A stretch of 46,774 nucleotides of DNA from Actinomycetota bacterium (GTDB taxonomy: Bacteria; Actinomycetota; Actinomycetes; S36-B12): contig JAFMFD010000011.1 of NCBI GenBank assembly GCA_017856385.1, forward strand, positions 1-46,774. Reading direction: 5' to 3'. The notes beneath the pieces were generated by a model, which saw only the letters and a program-made list of their open reading frames with translations, was not told where the DNA came from and did not search any database. The translations under genes and the position numbers were made by a program. Below are positions 25,355-35,937 of this stretch, one piece after another; positions within the stretch are counted from its first letter, which is position 1; the number at the start of each line of letters is the position of its first letter.

Positions 25355-26179
25355 TCAGGGCTTCCCGGGTCGGCGCACGTCCGTGTCGAGGACACCCTGC
25401 GCGGCGCGAGAGCCGGACACTCCCCCACCGCGACCGCGCAGCAGATAGGCGACGCCGACTGCGAGGACGGCACCCGCCAACGGACCCACCACATAAACCC
25501 AGTAGGTGCTGAGGTCGCCACCGACGAGGTTGGGCCCGAAGGTGCGTGCCGAGTTCATCGACGCCCCGGACAGCGGCGCCGCCCACAGGCCCGCGAGCGC
25601 GATGTAGCCGCCCACACCGATCGCGGCGATGATCCCGATGTTCTGCGCCCCGGACGCCGTGCCGAGAATGACGCTCACGAGGCCGAAGGTAAGGATCGCC
25701 TCGGTCACGCACGCGATCAGCGGACTCGTCGTGCTGCCCGGGTAACTCCCGCCGATCATGGCGCTCTGGCCGGTCAGAGCCACCACGACCAGCGCTGCCA
25801 GTGTCGCCGCAGCGAACTGCACGACGATGTAGCCCGGCACCCGCCGCCACGGAAAGTCACCTCGCAGGGCGAACGCGATGCTGACGCCGGGATTGAGGTG
25901 CGCGCCGCTCACCTTCCCCATGAACATGATGATCGCCATGACCATGAGTCCGGGCGCGACGACCATCGCAGCGGTCGGGATCGATCCCGGGTACTGCGCC
26001 GCCACCATCGGCGCACCAGCTGCGACCAGCACGAGGAAGAAGGTGCCGATCGCTTCGGACACCAGCCGACGCCACTCCTGCTTCGGATTGGCGAAGTCAT
26101 CGACGTCGTCCATGACGTCACGAAAATGGTCGATGACGGGATTGCCATCTGGCCCGATGGTCGAAGCGGTATCCGCCAT
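25355..26179 (-). CDS. MIP-family channel (aquaporin-like) with altered NPA motifs
   Basis: A 274-residue six-helix channel: an N-terminal soluble ~38 residues, 'EAIGTFFLVLVAAGAPMV' as TM1, the first half-helix 'SGAHLNPGVSIAFALRGDFPWRRVPGY', and the second half-helix 'SGASMNSARTFGPNL'. Both NPA boxes are changed: NPG in the first, NSA in the second. The selectivity-filter Arg after the second box (SAR) is kept. It probably conducts water or small neutral solutes, but the pore ends may be altered. It begins 4 bp after the stop of the ParB-like gene, so the two form an operon. Confidence 0.85.
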   Translation of the reverse strand: MADTASTIGPDGNPVIDHFRDVMDDVDDFANPKQEWRRLVSEAIGTFFLVLVAAGAPMVAAQYPGSIPTAAMVVAPGLMVMAIIMFMGKVSGAHLNPGVSIAFALRGDFPWRRVPGYIVVQFAAATLAALVVVALTGQSAMIGGSYPGSTTSPLIACVTEAILTFGLVSVILGTASGAQNIGIIAAIGVGGYIALAGLWAAPLSGASMNSARTFGPNLVGGDLSTYWVYVVGPLAGAVLAVGVAYLLRGRGGGVSGSRAAQGVLDTDVRRPGKP

Positions 26180-26183
26180 GCGA

Positions 26184-26645
26184 CTACTTGCTCGGGTAGT
26201 CGATGATGCGGCAGGGGATCTGCTCGTTCTCGCTTAGGTGGTAGCTCGCGCAGACCCGGTGGTAGCCATCGGCGATGACTGCCCGAATGCCCCTCTCGCT
26301 GTCGCCGCGCACGATGAGCACCGGCGAGAGGTTGTCGCCGGCCTTGACCTTGGCAAGGTCCCGCACGACCGAAGGGTCGTTCTTGGGAAGCAGCTCCAAC
26401 TGGGCGCTGCGCAGGATGTCCTTTGCCGGATGCCTCTCGATCGGCGCGTTCCGGAAGGTTTCGGCCACCTTCTTCGCCCGCTTCGCCGGCATCAGCAGCG
26501 ACAGGAAGGAGCGGGCTGCTGGGTAGTCGTGGTCGTCGGGGATCTCCTTCCAGATCTCTGCCGGCGTGTCGACGACCGGGATTGGGGGCGCCGACCGGCG
26601 TCGCGGCACGGCAACTTGTGGCGTCGCAGCAACCTTGCGTGGCAT
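26184..26645 (-). CDS. ParB/sulfiredoxin-fold domain protein
   Basis: A 153-residue protein. The C-terminal half (LAKVKAGDNLSPVLIVRGD...RAVIADGYHRVCASYHLSENEQIPCRII) matches the ParB N-terminal/sulfiredoxin fold: 'SPVLIV' is the first strand and 'IADGYHRVCA' corresponds to the ParB GxxR box region. The N-terminal ~60 residues include 'SFLSLLMPAKRAKKVAETFR'. There is no DNA-binding HTH, so it is not a chromosome-partition ParB. A nucleotide-binding or regulatory role is possible. GAGAGG lies eight bases upstream of the start. It is co-transcribed with the aquaporin gene. Confidence 0.7.
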   Translation of the reverse strand: MPRKVAATPQVAVPRRRSAPPIPVVDTPAEIWKEIPDDHDYPAARSFLSLLMPAKRAKKVAETFRNAPIERHPAKDILRSAQLELLPKNDPSVVRDLAKVKAGDNLSPVLIVRGDSERGIRAVIADGYHRVCASYHLSENEQIPCRIIDYPSK

Positions 26646-26827
26646 GGCGTCGACCTCTCATCTGGGCCGACATGAAGGATCACGCACGACGCCCGGCCCA
26701 CCCGCTCGTCGATGCCCGCTCAGCGTAGGACACCGTCAATGAGCCGGAGTGAGGGCACGAGGCACTTCCCAGGCCAAGGAGGAGGCCGCTATTCGAGGAA
26801 GGTCGCCGTTCGGGAGAATGCTGCTGA

Positions 26828-26903
26828 GCGCCCGTAGCTCAACGGATAGAGCAACCGGTTTCTACCCGGTCGGTTGAGGGTTCGAGTCCTTCCGGGCGCA
26901 CCA
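26828..26903 (+). tRNA. tRNA-Arg (anticodon TCT)
   Basis: Acceptor GCGCCCG pairs with CGGGCGC (26893-26899). The D-arm GCTC/GAGC encloses AACGGATA. The anticodon stem ACCGG/CCGGT holds the loop TTTCTAC, giving anticodon TCT at 26861-26863. The T-loop is TTCGAGT with a five-pair stem. Discriminator A is at 26900 and CCA is encoded (26901-26903). It reads AGA, a rare codon in this GC-rich genome. Confidence 0.95.
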
Positions 26904-26981
26904 TTTTCGTGCGCGTACCGCCACGGGGTGCCACGCAGTGAGTGCCGACGGGCTGTGCAGGAACTTCGTCTGAAACGACGA

Positions 26982-27027
26982 GGCTCCGGGATCCCGGTCA
27001 GCCGTGGCCGAACGAGATCCCGGAGCC
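26982..27027 (-). terminator. Hairpin terminator after the betaine-binding lipoprotein gene
   Basis: GGCTCCGGGATC (26982-26993) and its exact complement (27016-27027) form a 12-bp stem, 15 bp past the minus-strand stop at 27042. It could also stop transcription from the tRNA on the plus strand. No strong T-tract follows on either side. Confidence 0.65.
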
Positions 27028-27041
27028 ACCGGGTCATGCGC

Positions 27042-28112
27042 CTACATCGATGCGCCGGTGCCCTCGAGCCATCCGTTCACCGTGTCCATGTTGGCGTCGA
27101 TCCACTTCTGGGCCGCCTCCTCCGGTGACGTCCCGGACTCGATGTCCAGGGCCACCTGGTTCTGGTCCTCGTTGGTCCACGAGAAGTTCTGGACCAGCGT
27201 GGCGAACGGCGAGCCCGACTCCATCAGCTCGGTGCTGGCCAGCTTCTTCAGCTCCGTCTTCGGGTAGTCCGTCAGGCCGGAGGCCTCAGCCGCGTCCGTC
27301 CAGTCGTTGGCCGGGAAGTTGACCCGGCACAGCGGAACCTTCGCGAGGAAGTTCTGCGGCTCGTAGAAGTACGCGATGACCGGGGTCTTCTCCTCCGAGC
27401 CCTTGGTGAGCACGTCGATGAGCGCCTGCTCCGACCCGGTGTTGATGGCCTTGAAGTCAAACTTGTTGGCCTCGATCATCTTCTCGCCGATCGTGGTGTA
27501 GCCGGGAGGACCCTCGTACCAGGCTCCCTTGCCACCGGACTCCGGCGTCACGAAGAGCTCGGCGTACTTGTTCAGGTTCGCCGCATCGGAAATGTCCGGG
27601 TACTCGTCGCACATCCACTGCGGGACGTACATGCCGATGAGGCCGACGTTGCCGTTGTTGCCGACCTCCTGCACCGCGCCGCGGTCGACCCACTCCTGCC
27701 AGCGCCCGCCACCCCAGTCCTCGATGACGACGTCGGTCGAGCCGGCCTCAATGGCGTCGTAGGTGACACCGGCCTCGTCGAGCTGCGCCTGCTCAATCGT
27801 GCAGCCAAGCGCGCTCTGGGCCACGTTGGTGATCACCTGGGCCGAGGCGGTGTAGCCGACCCATGGGTGCATGGCGATGCCCCACTCGCCGCACTCGGCA
27901 GGTGCCGCAGCGGCAGGCTCTTCTGCCGGCGCCTCCTCGGCCGGAGCCTCGGCAGCCGGCTCCTCCGCTGCAGGGGCTTCAGCCGCCGGTGCCTCGGCAG
28001 CCGGCTCCTGGGCAGCTTCGTTGACCCCGCCGCCGCAGGCGGCCAGGACGAGCCCGGTCGACGCGATGGCGGCGACGAGGGCGATGCGGGTGGTGGGTCG
28101 AGAATGTCGCAT
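27042..28112 (-). CDS. proX: Glycine betaine/choline ABC transporter substrate-binding lipoprotein
   Basis: A 356-residue OpuAC/ProX-type binding protein. The signal peptide ends at the lipobox L-A-A-C (Cys26), so it is anchored outside the membrane. A ~45-residue linker of Ala/Glu/Pro repeats (AAEAP, AEEAP units) follows. The mature domain has 'HPWVGYTASAQVITNVAQSALGCTIEQAQL', 'GSTDVVIEDWGGGRW', 'YVPQWMCDEYPD' and 'YFYEPQNFLAKVPL', whose Trp/Tyr residues would form the aromatic box for a quaternary amine. The ATG at 28112 has GGAAGGA upstream; the longer open frame is not a signal peptide. A 138-bp gap to the permease gene suggests it may have its own promoter. Confidence 0.92.
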   Translation of the reverse strand: MRHSRPTTRIALVAAIASTGLVLAACGGGVNEAAQEPAAEAPAAEAPAAEEPAAEAPAEEAPAEEPAAAAPAECGEWGIAMHPWVGYTASAQVITNVAQSALGCTIEQAQLDEAGVTYDAIEAGSTDVVIEDWGGGRWQEWVDRGAVQEVGNNGNVGLIGMYVPQWMCDEYPDISDAANLNKYAELFVTPESGGKGAWYEGPPGYTTIGEKMIEANKFDFKAINTGSEQALIDVLTKGSEEKTPVIAYFYEPQNFLAKVPLCRVNFPANDWTDAAEASGLTDYPKTELKKLASTELMESGSPFATLVQNFSWTNEDQNQVALDIESGTSPEEAAQKWIDANMDTVNGWLEGTGASM

Positions 28113-28250
28113 GGGCTTCCTTCCGATGAGGACCATTGAGGTGAGCGTAGTCATTTCAGGTCCGCGTGCGGCTGATACCGGGATCACAGTCCGGCAACAT
28201 CACGCGTCCGGGTCGTCCGTGCGGGTCATCCGCGCAGGCCCCGGGTCAGA

Positions 28251-30245
28251 TCACGAGCGGCGTCGGGCGCTGGACTGGGCGATGCGGTCGAGGACGACGC
28301 CGAGGAGGACGATGGCCAGACCCGCCGCCAGCCCCTTGCCGGCCAGCTCGGGCTTGGACTGCCCCACCAGGACGAGGTAGCCCAGGCCCCCGCCGCCGAC
28401 GAGACCGCCGATCACGACCACGGCGAGCACGAAGATCAGGCCCTGATTCACGGCGAGCATCAGGGACTTGCTCGAGGCCGGCAGCTGGACCTTGCGGATG
28501 ATCTGCCAGCTGCTCGAGCCCTGGGCGGTGGCGGACTCGACCATGTCGCTCGAGACCCCCCGCACGCCGTCGGCAACCACGCGCACGACCACCGGAGCTG
28601 CGTAGAACACACCGCACACGATGGCGGCGAATCGGGTGGGGCCGAAGAGCGCGAGGACCGGCACCAGGTAGACGAAGGCCGGCAGGGTCTGGCCCGCGTC
28701 GAGGATCGGCTTCAGCGCGCGTTCGACTTTCGCACTCCGGCCGGCGAGGACGCCAAGGACCACGCCGACGATCATCGTGAAGGCAGTGGCCATGAGCACC
28801 TGGGCGAAGGTCGCCATCGCGTCGGACCACAGGCCGATGACGACGATCGCCGTCAGCAGCACCACGGTGACGACGCCGACGACGCGACCGCCGATCAGGA
28901 GGCCGATGAGCGAGATGGCCACGACGGTGAGCCACCACGGGGAGTTGACGAGCAGCGACTCCAGCGGGTTGAGCACCCAGACAGTGAGGAATTCCGCGAC
29001 CCCTGTGGTCAGCCAGCTGAACGTGGACGTGAACCACTCTGTCGCGGCATCGGCAGCGGCTCCCACGGGCTCGCCGATGACGAGCGCGGGCGGGAACACC
29101 GCCGCCCAGAGCACCTGGCGCGAAAGGATGATCGCCGCCACAGCGGCAACGGCGGCCACCGCCAGCGCGATCCGCCGACGCACGCGACCCTCGTCGGAGA
29201 GGATCGTGTCGCTGCGCACCACTGCAGCGGTCGTGGCGCGGTCGAGCATGATCGCGAGGAACACCACGGCCAGGCCGGCCACCACCCCGTCGCCGACATT
29301 GCGGATCGTCAGGGCCGTCACGATCGGCTTGCCCAAGCCGGGCGCGGCGATCAGGGCCGCGATGACGACGAAGGACAGCGCCGCAAGCGTCGTCTGGTTG
29401 ACACCCAGGATGATCGTGCGCTTCGCCATCGGCAGTTCCACCTTGCGCAGCATCTGCCAGCGGGTCGACCCCATCGACCGGGCGGCCTCCAAGGCCCCCG
29501 AGCCGCGGAGCTCACGGATGGCGTGCGACGTGAGCCTGACGCAGATGGGGATCGAGTAGACCATCGTCGCGATGGTCGCTGAGGCGACGCCGATGAGGAA
29601 CACCAGCGCCAGCGGCGCCAGGTAGACGAGCGTGGGCAGGATCTGCGCGAGGTCGAGGGCCGGGCGCATGACGGCGAGCGCCCGGTCGCTGAGGCCGGCC
29701 CAGATGCCGAGCGGCAGGCCGATGGCCAGCGAGAGCGCCACCGAGCCGAGCGTCATCGCCAGGGTGTCCATGGTGTCGGACCACACACCGAGGGCGCCGC
29801 ACGCGAAGAGCAGGGCCATGCACAGCAGGGAGGTGCGCCAGTTCGAGGTGGCGAAGACCACGAATCCCACGATGGCGATGACCCCGAGCCAGCCGATCAC
29901 CGGGATGACGTCACCGGCACCCGGCACGGCGATTACGGAGCGGATCACCTCGATGAACCCCTCGATGCCTCCGCGCACGGGGTTGAAGAAGTAGACGAAG
30001 GCCACGCTCTCGGTCCGGTTTCCCCGGATCGCCGACGCGACCTCCGTCAGCCAGCTCGTGAACGGCGACTGCGCGGCCGTGGCGAGCGTGAGCGTGTGGA
30101 TCCCGCTGAGGATCGAGCCCAGGATGATCCAGACGGCCAGCACCACGAGCACCCACGACGCCTTGCTGCTGAAGACGCGGTGCAGGGACCAGCGTTCCCG
30201 GGGCGCCGGCGGTGCGGGCGCCTCCTCAAGCACCGGCGCACTCAC
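28251..30245 (-). CDS. proW: Glycine betaine/choline ABC permease, two ProW domains fused
   Basis: A 664-residue protein containing two tandem BPD_transp_1 permease domains (roughly residues 130-335 and 445-655). Each has the coupling-helix block: '[32 protein letters not shown]' and '[32 protein letters not shown]'. The repeated '[26 protein letters not shown]' and '[26 protein letters not shown]' show an internal duplication. In most ProU systems ProW is one domain that dimerises; here the pair is covalent. The GTG start at 30245 overlaps the ATPase stop (GTGA). Confidence 0.92.
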   Translation of the reverse strand: MSAPVLEEAPAPPAPRERWSLHRVFSSKASWVLVVLAVWIILGSILSGIHTLTLATAAQSPFTSWLTEVASAIRGNRTESVAFVYFFNPVRGGIEGFIEVIRSVIAVPGAGDVIPVIGWLGVIAIVGFVVFATSNWRTSLLCMALLFACGALGVWSDTMDTLAMTLGSVALSLAIGLPLGIWAGLSDRALAVMRPALDLAQILPTLVYLAPLALVFLIGVASATIATMVYSIPICVRLTSHAIRELRGSGALEAARSMGSTRWQMLRKVELPMAKRTIILGVNQTTLAALSFVVIAALIAAPGLGKPIVTALTIRNVGDGVVAGLAVVFLAIMLDRATTAAVVRSDTILSDEGRVRRRIALAVAAVAAVAAIILSRQVLWAAVFPPALVIGEPVGAAADAATEWFTSTFSWLTTGVAEFLTVWVLNPLESLLVNSPWWLTVVAISLIGLLIGGRVVGVVTVVLLTAIVVIGLWSDAMATFAQVLMATAFTMIVGVVLGVLAGRSAKVERALKPILDAGQTLPAFVYLVPVLALFGPTRFAAIVCGVFYAAPVVVRVVADGVRGVSSDMVESATAQGSSSWQIIRKVQLPASSKSLMLAVNQGLIFVLAVVVIGGLVGGGGLGYLVLVGQSKPELAGKGLAAGLAIVLLGVVLDRIAQSSARRRS

Positions 30246-31285
30246 GCGGGATCGTCCGCCGAGATCAGGCGCAGGACCTCGTCCTTCGTGACGACGCCGA
30301 CCACGTCATCCCCCGAGACCACCTGCACCGGGTGCTGGGAGTCGAGGATGGCGCGGGCGGCATCGCGGACGATCGTCGTGCCCGGGAGGCGCGGACCCGT
30401 GAGGTCGTCGTCGCCGCGCACCGGCCGGGCGATGGCCTGAAGCGTGAGCACGTGCGATCGCGGGATGTCGCGCGTGAAATCCGCGACGTAGTCGTCGACC
30501 GGGCGGGCGACGAGGTCCTCGGCGGTCCCGACCTGCACGACGGCGCCATCGCGCATGATGGCGATGCGGTCACCGACCTTCATCGCCTCGGCGAGGTCGT
30601 GGGTGATGAACACCATCGTCTTGCCGAGGTCACGGTGGAGCCGCATGACCTCCGCCTGCATGTCTCGGCGGATGAGCGGGTCCAGCGCACTGAACGGCTC
30701 GTCGAGGAACATGACCTCGGGATCGACGGCGAGCGCGCGAGCCAGGCCCACCCGCTGCTGCATGCCGCCCGACAGCTGCTCGGGGTAGTGCTGGTCGTAG
30801 CCGGTCAGCCCCACCAGCTCGATGACCTCGCGGGCCCGCGCATGGCGCGCCTCGCGGCCGACGCCGTTGATCTCCAGGCTGTAGGCGATGTTGTCGATGA
30901 CGCGTCGGTGGGGCAGCAGCCCGAAGTGCTGGAACACCATGGAGAACTTCGTGCGCCGGAGCTCCCGGAGCCGCTTGGGCGAGGCCTGCGCGATGTCCTC
31001 GCCGTCGAGCAGCACCGAGCCTGACGTGGGCTCGATGAGTCGCGTCAGGCAGCGGACCAGCGTCGACTTGCCGGAGCCGGAGAGTCCCATGACGACGAAG
31101 ACCTCGCCGGGAGCCACGTCGAAACTCACATCGCGCACCGCGGCGACGCATCCGGTCTGGGCGAGGAGGTCCGCCCGGCTCAGCTCGGCGAGGTCGGTGC
31201 CGACAACGGTGTCGGCCTTCGGGCCGAACACCTTCCACAGGGAGTGGACCGCGATGGTCGCGTCAGGACTGCTTGTCACGGTCAC
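30242..31285 (-). CDS. proV: Glycine betaine/choline ABC transporter ATPase with CBS domain
   Basis: A 347-residue ProV/OpuAA-type ATPase. The start is within the GTGA overlap with betB (31285), so the longer frame is rejected; a second GTG at 31279 is possible. Walker A '[23 protein letters not shown]', Q-loop '[12 protein letters not shown]', signature '[33 protein letters not shown]' and H-loop '[10 protein letters not shown]' are present. The C-terminal '[20 protein letters not shown]' is a CBS-like remnant; ProV/OpuAA use two CBS domains to sense ionic strength. Confidence 0.93.
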   Translation of the reverse strand: MTVTSSPDATIAVHSLWKVFGPKADTVVGTDLAELSRADLLAQTGCVAAVRDVSFDVAPGEVFVVMGLSGSGKSTLVRCLTRLIEPTSGSVLLDGEDIAQASPKRLRELRRTKFSMVFQHFGLLPHRRVIDNIAYSLEINGVGREARHARAREVIELVGLTGYDQHYPEQLSGGMQQRVGLARALAVDPEVMFLDEPFSALDPLIRRDMQAEVMRLHRDLGKTMVFITHDLAEAMKVGDRIAIMRDGAVVQVGTAEDLVARPVDDYVADFTRDIPRSHVLTLQAIARPVRGDDDLTGPRLPGTTIVRDAARAILDSQHPVQVVSGDDVVGVVTKDEVLRLISADDPA

Positions 31286-32781
31286 TGATCCGCACCCCTC
31301 CGGTCCGTCTCGCGGAACCACCCGCTGACCCCCGGCCGGATGTTGCGGTAGGTGTGCTTGGGCTCCTGATACTCCGCCAATCCTGTGGGACCGAGCTCGC
31401 GCCCGACACCGGATTGGCCGAATCCGCCCCATTCGGCCTGCGGGAGGTAGGGGTGGTAGTCGTTGATCCACACCGTCCCGTGCCGCAGGGCGCCCGCCAC
31501 GCGCTCCGCCCGGGAGCCGTCGTTCGTCCAGACCGCACCGGCCAGCCCGTAGTAGGTGTCATTGCCCAGCTCGACGGCCTCGTCCTCGGTGCGGAACGTC
31601 TCGACCGTGAGCACCGGCCCGAAGGACTCGTCCTGCACGCAGGTCATCCGGGTGTGGCAGCGGTCGAGAACCGTCGGCAAGAAGTAGGTGCCAGCGGCGA
31701 GGCGGGGGTCGTCCGGCGGGCGCCCCCCGCACCTGAGCACGGCGCCCTCGGCGACGGCCGCATCGACGTACGCCTGCACCTTCGACCGATGCGCCTCGGA
31801 GATCAGCGGGCCGGTCTCGGCGTCGGGATCGAAGGGACCGCCGAGGGTGATCCGCTCGGCCCGGCGGACGAGCGCGTCGACGAAGGCGTCGTGGATCGAC
31901 TCCTCGACGATCAGCCGCGCGCCGGCCGAGCACACCTGGCCGGAGTGGAGGAACACCGCGGTGAGTGCGTTGTCGAGGGCCGCGTCGAAGTCGGCGTCGG
32001 CGAAGACGATGTTGGGGTTCTTGCCGCCGAGCTCGAGCGCCACCCTCTTCACGGTCGCCGCGGCGGAGGCCATGATCGCGCGGCCCGTGACGAGGCCGCC
32101 GGTGAAGGAGACCAGGTCGACGCGGGGATCGACGGCCAGGGGCGCCCCCGCGGTGGCGCCAGCGCCGAGGATCAGGTTGGCGACGCCCGCGGGGAGCCCC
32201 GCCTCCTCGAGCAGCGACATCAGGTGGATGGCCGTCCCGGGCGTCAGCTCACTGGGCTTGAGCACGAACGTGCACCCCGCCACGAGGGCGGGGGCGACCT
32301 TCCAGGACGCCTGCAGGAGCGGATAGTTCCAGGGGGTGATCAGGGCGCACACCCCGGCGGGCAGCAGATCGATCCGCGAGATCGCCGAGGGATTGCCGGT
32401 GTCGACCACGCGGCCCCCGGTGCCTCCGGCGACACCCAGCCCCGCGAAGTAGCGGAAGCAGCGCACGACGTCGGCGACGTCGTACTCGGCCTCGACGAGG
32501 CGCTTGCCCGTGTCGAGCGCCTCGGTGCGGGCGATCTCCGCGGCATCGCGCTCGAGGAGGTCTGCCACGCGCTGCACGAGGGCGGCGCGCTCGGTGACCG
32601 GCCGCTCGCTCCATCGCCCGTCGTCGAAGGCCCGACGCGCGGCGGCGATGGCTCGCTCGGTGTCGACAGCCGTGGCCTCGTCGACCGTGCGCACCACGAC
32701 GCCGTCGGCCGGGCAGGTGATGTCCCGGGTGCCGCCGCCCTGGGCGGCCACCCACTCGCCGTCGATGTACAGCGTGGGCAT
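31282..32781 (-). CDS. betB: Betaine aldehyde dehydrogenase-like aldehyde dehydrogenase
   Basis: A 499-residue NAD(P)-dependent aldehyde dehydrogenase. The catalytic Cys is in '[18 protein letters not shown]' and the general-base Glu in '[16 protein letters not shown]'; '[21 protein letters not shown]' is the cofactor-binding block, and '[28 protein letters not shown]' the C-terminal motif often seen in BetB. It should oxidise betaine aldehyde to glycine betaine after the GMC enzyme acts on choline. The start follows betA by 26 bp; the end overlaps the ABC ATPase gene by 4 bp. Other aminoaldehydes are possible substrates. Confidence 0.9.
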   Translation of the reverse strand: MPTLYIDGEWVAAQGGGTRDITCPADGVVVRTVDEATAVDTERAIAAARRAFDDGRWSERPVTERAALVQRVADLLERDAAEIARTEALDTGKRLVEAEYDVADVVRCFRYFAGLGVAGGTGGRVVDTGNPSAISRIDLLPAGVCALITPWNYPLLQASWKVAPALVAGCTFVLKPSELTPGTAIHLMSLLEEAGLPAGVANLILGAGATAGAPLAVDPRVDLVSFTGGLVTGRAIMASAAATVKRVALELGGKNPNIVFADADFDAALDNALTAVFLHSGQVCSAGARLIVEESIHDAFVDALVRRAERITLGGPFDPDAETGPLISEAHRSKVQAYVDAAVAEGAVLRCGGRPPDDPRLAAGTYFLPTVLDRCHTRMTCVQDESFGPVLTVETFRTEDEAVELGNDTYYGLAGAVWTNDGSRAERVAGALRHGTVWINDYHPYLPQAEWGGFGQSGVGRELGPTGLAEYQEPKHTYRNIRPGVSGWFRETDRRGADQ

Positions 32782-32807
32782 GCCGGCCTCCGAGCGTCGT
32801 GGGGCGA

Positions 32808-34469
32808 TCAGGCGCCCCGGGGGTGATGGTCGCGATGACGATAGAACGGCACGGGCTCCGCCGAAAGGGGCGGCACACCGCGGATCAGGTCCGCTGCCTT
32901 CTCGGCGATCATCATCGTCGGTGCGTAGATGTTGCCGTTGGTGACGTACGGCATGACGGAGGCGTCGACCACACGCAGGCCCTCGAGTCCGTGGACCCGC
33001 ATGGTTGCCGGGTCGACAACAGACATCTCATCGACACCCATGCGGCACGTGCAGGACGGGTGGTAGGCGGTCTCCCCGTCACGACGCACCCAGTCGAGGA
33101 TCTCCTCGTCGGTCCGGACCTCCGGGCCCGGGGAGATCTCTCCGCCGTCGAAGGGGGCGAAGGCCGGCTGTCGCAGGATCTCGCGCGACAGGGCGATCGC
33201 CTCGACCCACTCGCGGCGGTCCTGCTCGGTGGACAGGTAGTTGAACAGGATCGACGGGGGCGCATCGGGGTCGGCCGACACGATCCGAACCCGACCACGC
33301 GAGTCCGAGTACATCGGCCCTATGTGCACCTGGTAGCCGTGCCCGCCCTCCGGGGAGGAGCCGTCGTACCGCACTGCGATCGGCAGGAAGTGGTACATGA
33401 GGTTGGGGTAGTCGACCTCGTCATTGCTGCGGATGAACCCTCCCCCCTCGAATTGGTTGGACGCGCCCGGCCCCTTGCGCAGGAACAGCCATGAGGCTCC
33501 GATGAACGGGCGCCTCCACAGCTTCAGGTTCGGGTTCAGGGACACCGGCTGCGTGCAGGCGTGCTGCACGTACACCTCGAGGTGGTCCTGCAGGTTCTCA
33601 CCCACGCCCGGCAGGTGATGGACGGGTGCCACCCCGACCGAGCGGAGATGGTCCGCGTCGCCGATCCCCGAGCGCTGGAGCAGGGCCGGTGAGTTGAACG
33701 CGCCACCGCACAGGATCACCTCGCCGGCGCTGATCCGCTCGACTCCAGAGCGGGTGCGCACCTCGACACCGGTTGCCCGGGTGCCCGACATCAGGACGCG
33801 GGACACCTGGGCGCGCGTCCGCACGTGCAGGTTCGGCCGGCGCATGGCTGGGTGCAGGTAGGCGCGTGCCGCCGAGAGGCGTCGTCCTCGCACGAGGTTG
33901 CGGTCGAATGCCGCGAAGCCCTCCTGCTTGTATCCGTTGACGTCGGCCGTGATCTCGTGACCCGCCTGCTGGACGGCGGCGAAGAACGCCCCGAAGAGCG
34001 GGTTGCGCACCTCGCCGCGTTCGAGCACGAGCGGACCCGATCCCCCGCGGTACTCGTCCGCCCCGGCCAGGCAAGTCTCCATCCGCTTGAAATACGGCAG
34101 GCAGTGGGCGTAGTCCCAGTCCGCCATGCCGGGGTCGGCGGCCCAGCGCTCGTAGTCCAGCGGATTGCCCCGCTGGAAGATCATCCCGTTGATGCTGCTG
34201 GATCCCCCGAGGATCTTGCCCCGCCCCGCGGTGATCCGCCGGTTGTTCATGTGCGGCTCGGGGTCACTGGAGTACATCCAGTCGTAGCGGGGATTGCCGA
34301 TCGGGAAGGTGAGTGCCGCCGGCATGTGCACGTAGACGTCCCAGAGCGAGTCCGGGCGACCGGCCTCGAGCACGAGGACGCTGGTGCCGGGGTCCTCGGT
34401 GAGCCGGGCTGCGAGTGCACTGCCCGCGGATCCCCCGCCGGCGATGATCACGTCGTAGGAGCGTGACAT
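32808..34469 (-). CDS. betA: GMC oxidoreductase, choline dehydrogenase-like
   Basis: A 553-residue FAD enzyme. '[33 protein letters not shown]' is the FAD-binding motif, '[29 protein letters not shown]' and '[23 protein letters not shown]' the two GMC signatures. C-terminal active-site residues lie in '[10 protein letters not shown]' (His) and '[22 protein letters not shown]' (Asn). The length matches BetA (about 550). It would oxidise choline to betaine aldehyde at the membrane or in the cytoplasm. The start overlaps the methyltransferase stop by one base (TGATG). Confidence 0.92.
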   Translation of the reverse strand: MSRSYDVIIAGGGSAGSALAARLTEDPGTSVLVLEAGRPDSLWDVYVHMPAALTFPIGNPRYDWMYSSDPEPHMNNRRITAGRGKILGGSSSINGMIFQRGNPLDYERWAADPGMADWDYAHCLPYFKRMETCLAGADEYRGGSGPLVLERGEVRNPLFGAFFAAVQQAGHEITADVNGYKQEGFAAFDRNLVRGRRLSAARAYLHPAMRRPNLHVRTRAQVSRVLMSGTRATGVEVRTRSGVERISAGEVILCGGAFNSPALLQRSGIGDADHLRSVGVAPVHHLPGVGENLQDHLEVYVQHACTQPVSLNPNLKLWRRPFIGASWLFLRKGPGASNQFEGGGFIRSNDEVDYPNLMYHFLPIAVRYDGSSPEGGHGYQVHIGPMYSDSRGRVRIVSADPDAPPSILFNYLSTEQDRREWVEAIALSREILRQPAFAPFDGGEISPGPEVRTDEEILDWVRRDGETAYHPSCTCRMGVDEMSVVDPATMRVHGLEGLRVVDASVMPYVTNGNIYAPTMMIAEKAADLIRGVPPLSAEPVPFYRHRDHHPRGA

Positions 34470-35908
34470 CAGTCTCCCAGTTCGGCTCGCCGCCGCGCCA
34501 CGAACGCCTCGAGCTCCTCACGCAGCGCGGGATCCATCGGCGGCATCTCGTACTCGTCGATCCGCTTCTGCGCGATCACCCCGGCCCGCGCAGCGGTGTC
34601 GAGCGCGCCGTTGCGGGTCCAGCGCTCGAAATTGTCGCTGCTCGACAGGAACGGTCGGTAGAAGCAGGTGCGGAACCGCTCCATGGTGTGCATCGCCCCG
34701 AGGAAGTGGCCGCCGTGGCCGACCTCCTCGTGCGCGCCGAAGGCCATCGAGTCCTCGTCGATCTCCAGCGGCGTGAACTCGCGCTCGAGCATCTCGAGGA
34801 TCTGCATGTCGATGACGTACTTCTCATAGGAGGCGACGAGTCCGCCCTCGAGCCAGCCCGCCGCGTGCATCACGAAGTTGGCTCCGGCGAGGAAGGTCGG
34901 CAGCATCGTCATGAGCGACTCGTAGCCCGCCTGGGCATCCGGCACCTGAGAGCTGTTGAGGCCACCGCCCGTGCGGAACGGCAGGCCGAACCGCCGGGCG
35001 ATCTGCCCGGTGCACAGCAGGCCGATGGCCGACTCCGGGGTGCCGAACTGCGGGGACCCGGACTGCATGTCGATGTTCGACAGGAACGAGCCGAAGACCA
35101 CCGGGGCGCCCGGCCGGATGAGCTGCGACAGCACGATGCCCGACAGCGCCTCGGCGATCTGCTGGACGAGGGCCGCCGGGATGGTCACGGGCGACATCGC
35201 CCCCATGAGCAGGAACGGCGTCATGATCACCGGCTGGTTGGCCTTGGTGTACTCGAACTGCGCATCGAGCATCCGGTCGTCCCACCGCAGCGGCGAGTTG
35301 CAGTTGACCAGCGAGATGCAGAAGGGCTTCTCCTCGATGGAGGCCCGAGACCCGAACACCATCTCCCCCATGGCGATGGTGTCGAGCGCGTTCCGGGCGC
35401 TGACGACGTTGCCCATGATGATCTTGTCGGTGTAGATGAGCGCGCGGGAGACCATGTCGAGGTGGCGCGAGTCGAGGGGCGCATCATTGGGCTCGACGAC
35501 GACGCCACCGACCGAGTCCATTGCGTCGAAGGACTGGGCGAGCTTGCAGAAGTTGGTGAAGTCGTCGAGCGTCCCGTCGCCGCGTGAGTCGCCACGGCGG
35601 ACGAAGGGCGAGCCGTAGTTGCTCGAGAAGACCATGTGCGAGCCGCCGATGTGCACGTCGTGGTCGTGGTTGCGGGCCTGCATGTCGAACTCGCGCGGGG
35701 CCTTGGCCACCTGCTCGAGCACAAACTCCGGGTCCAGGAAGACCGTGTTGTCGACGACCTTCTGGCCCGCGGCCCGGAACAGGTCCAGGGCCTCAGGCTT
35801 CATGAACTCGACACCGATCTCGGTGTGCAGGCGCTGCCAGCCGCGATCGAGGGTGGCCAGTGCCTCCTCGCTGAGGATGTCGTAACGGGGCATGCGGTTG
35901 ACGAACAT
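34469..35908 (-). CDS. mtgB: Non-pyrrolysine MttB-family methyltransferase (glycine betaine:corrinoid type)
   Basis: A 479-residue COG5598/MttB-superfamily protein ('[30 protein letters not shown]', '[15 protein letters not shown]'-type N-terminus, '[27 protein letters not shown]', '[43 protein letters not shown]'). There is no in-frame amber codon, so it lacks the pyrrolysine of trimethylamine methyltransferase and belongs with glycine betaine or related methyltransferases. It would pass a methyl group from glycine betaine to the corrinoid protein, giving dimethylglycine. The start at 35908 has GGGAGG upstream. Next to it lie betA and, divergently, the corrinoid protein, the MetV- and MetF-like pair and the methyl-THF transferase. 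Confidence 0.9.
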   Translation of the reverse strand: MFVNRMPRYDILSEEALATLDRGWQRLHTEIGVEFMKPEALDLFRAAGQKVVDNTVFLDPEFVLEQVAKAPREFDMQARNHDHDVHIGGSHMVFSSNYGSPFVRRGDSRGDGTLDDFTNFCKLAQSFDAMDSVGGVVVEPNDAPLDSRHLDMVSRALIYTDKIIMGNVVSARNALDTIAMGEMVFGSRASIEEKPFCISLVNCNSPLRWDDRMLDAQFEYTKANQPVIMTPFLLMGAMSPVTIPAALVQQIAEALSGIVLSQLIRPGAPVVFGSFLSNIDMQSGSPQFGTPESAIGLLCTGQIARRFGLPFRTGGGLNSSQVPDAQAGYESLMTMLPTFLAGANFVMHAAGWLEGGLVASYEKYVIDMQILEMLEREFTPLEIDEDSMAFGAHEEVGHGGHFLGAMHTMERFRTCFYRPFLSSSDNFERWTRNGALDTAARAGVIAQKRIDEYEMPPMDPALREELEAFVARRRAELGD

Positions 35909-35937
35909 GGGTCCTCCCCGGCTGGGCTGAGCGCTCG

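Noticed and set aside
26828-27027. tRNA-Arg as an integration site of a mobile island starting at 26.9 kb
   Set aside because: No integrase gene and no direct repeat of the tRNA 3' end is visible in the window; base composition on both sides is similar.
30242-31471. Longer ABC ATPase (409 residues)
   Set aside because: The extra N-terminus is out-of-frame betB sequence; GTG at 31285 in a GTGA overlap is the natural start.
34469-35908. Pyrrolysine-containing trimethylamine methyltransferase
   Set aside because: The frame has no internal TAG codon and no pylTSBCD genes are near, so it is a non-Pyl member.
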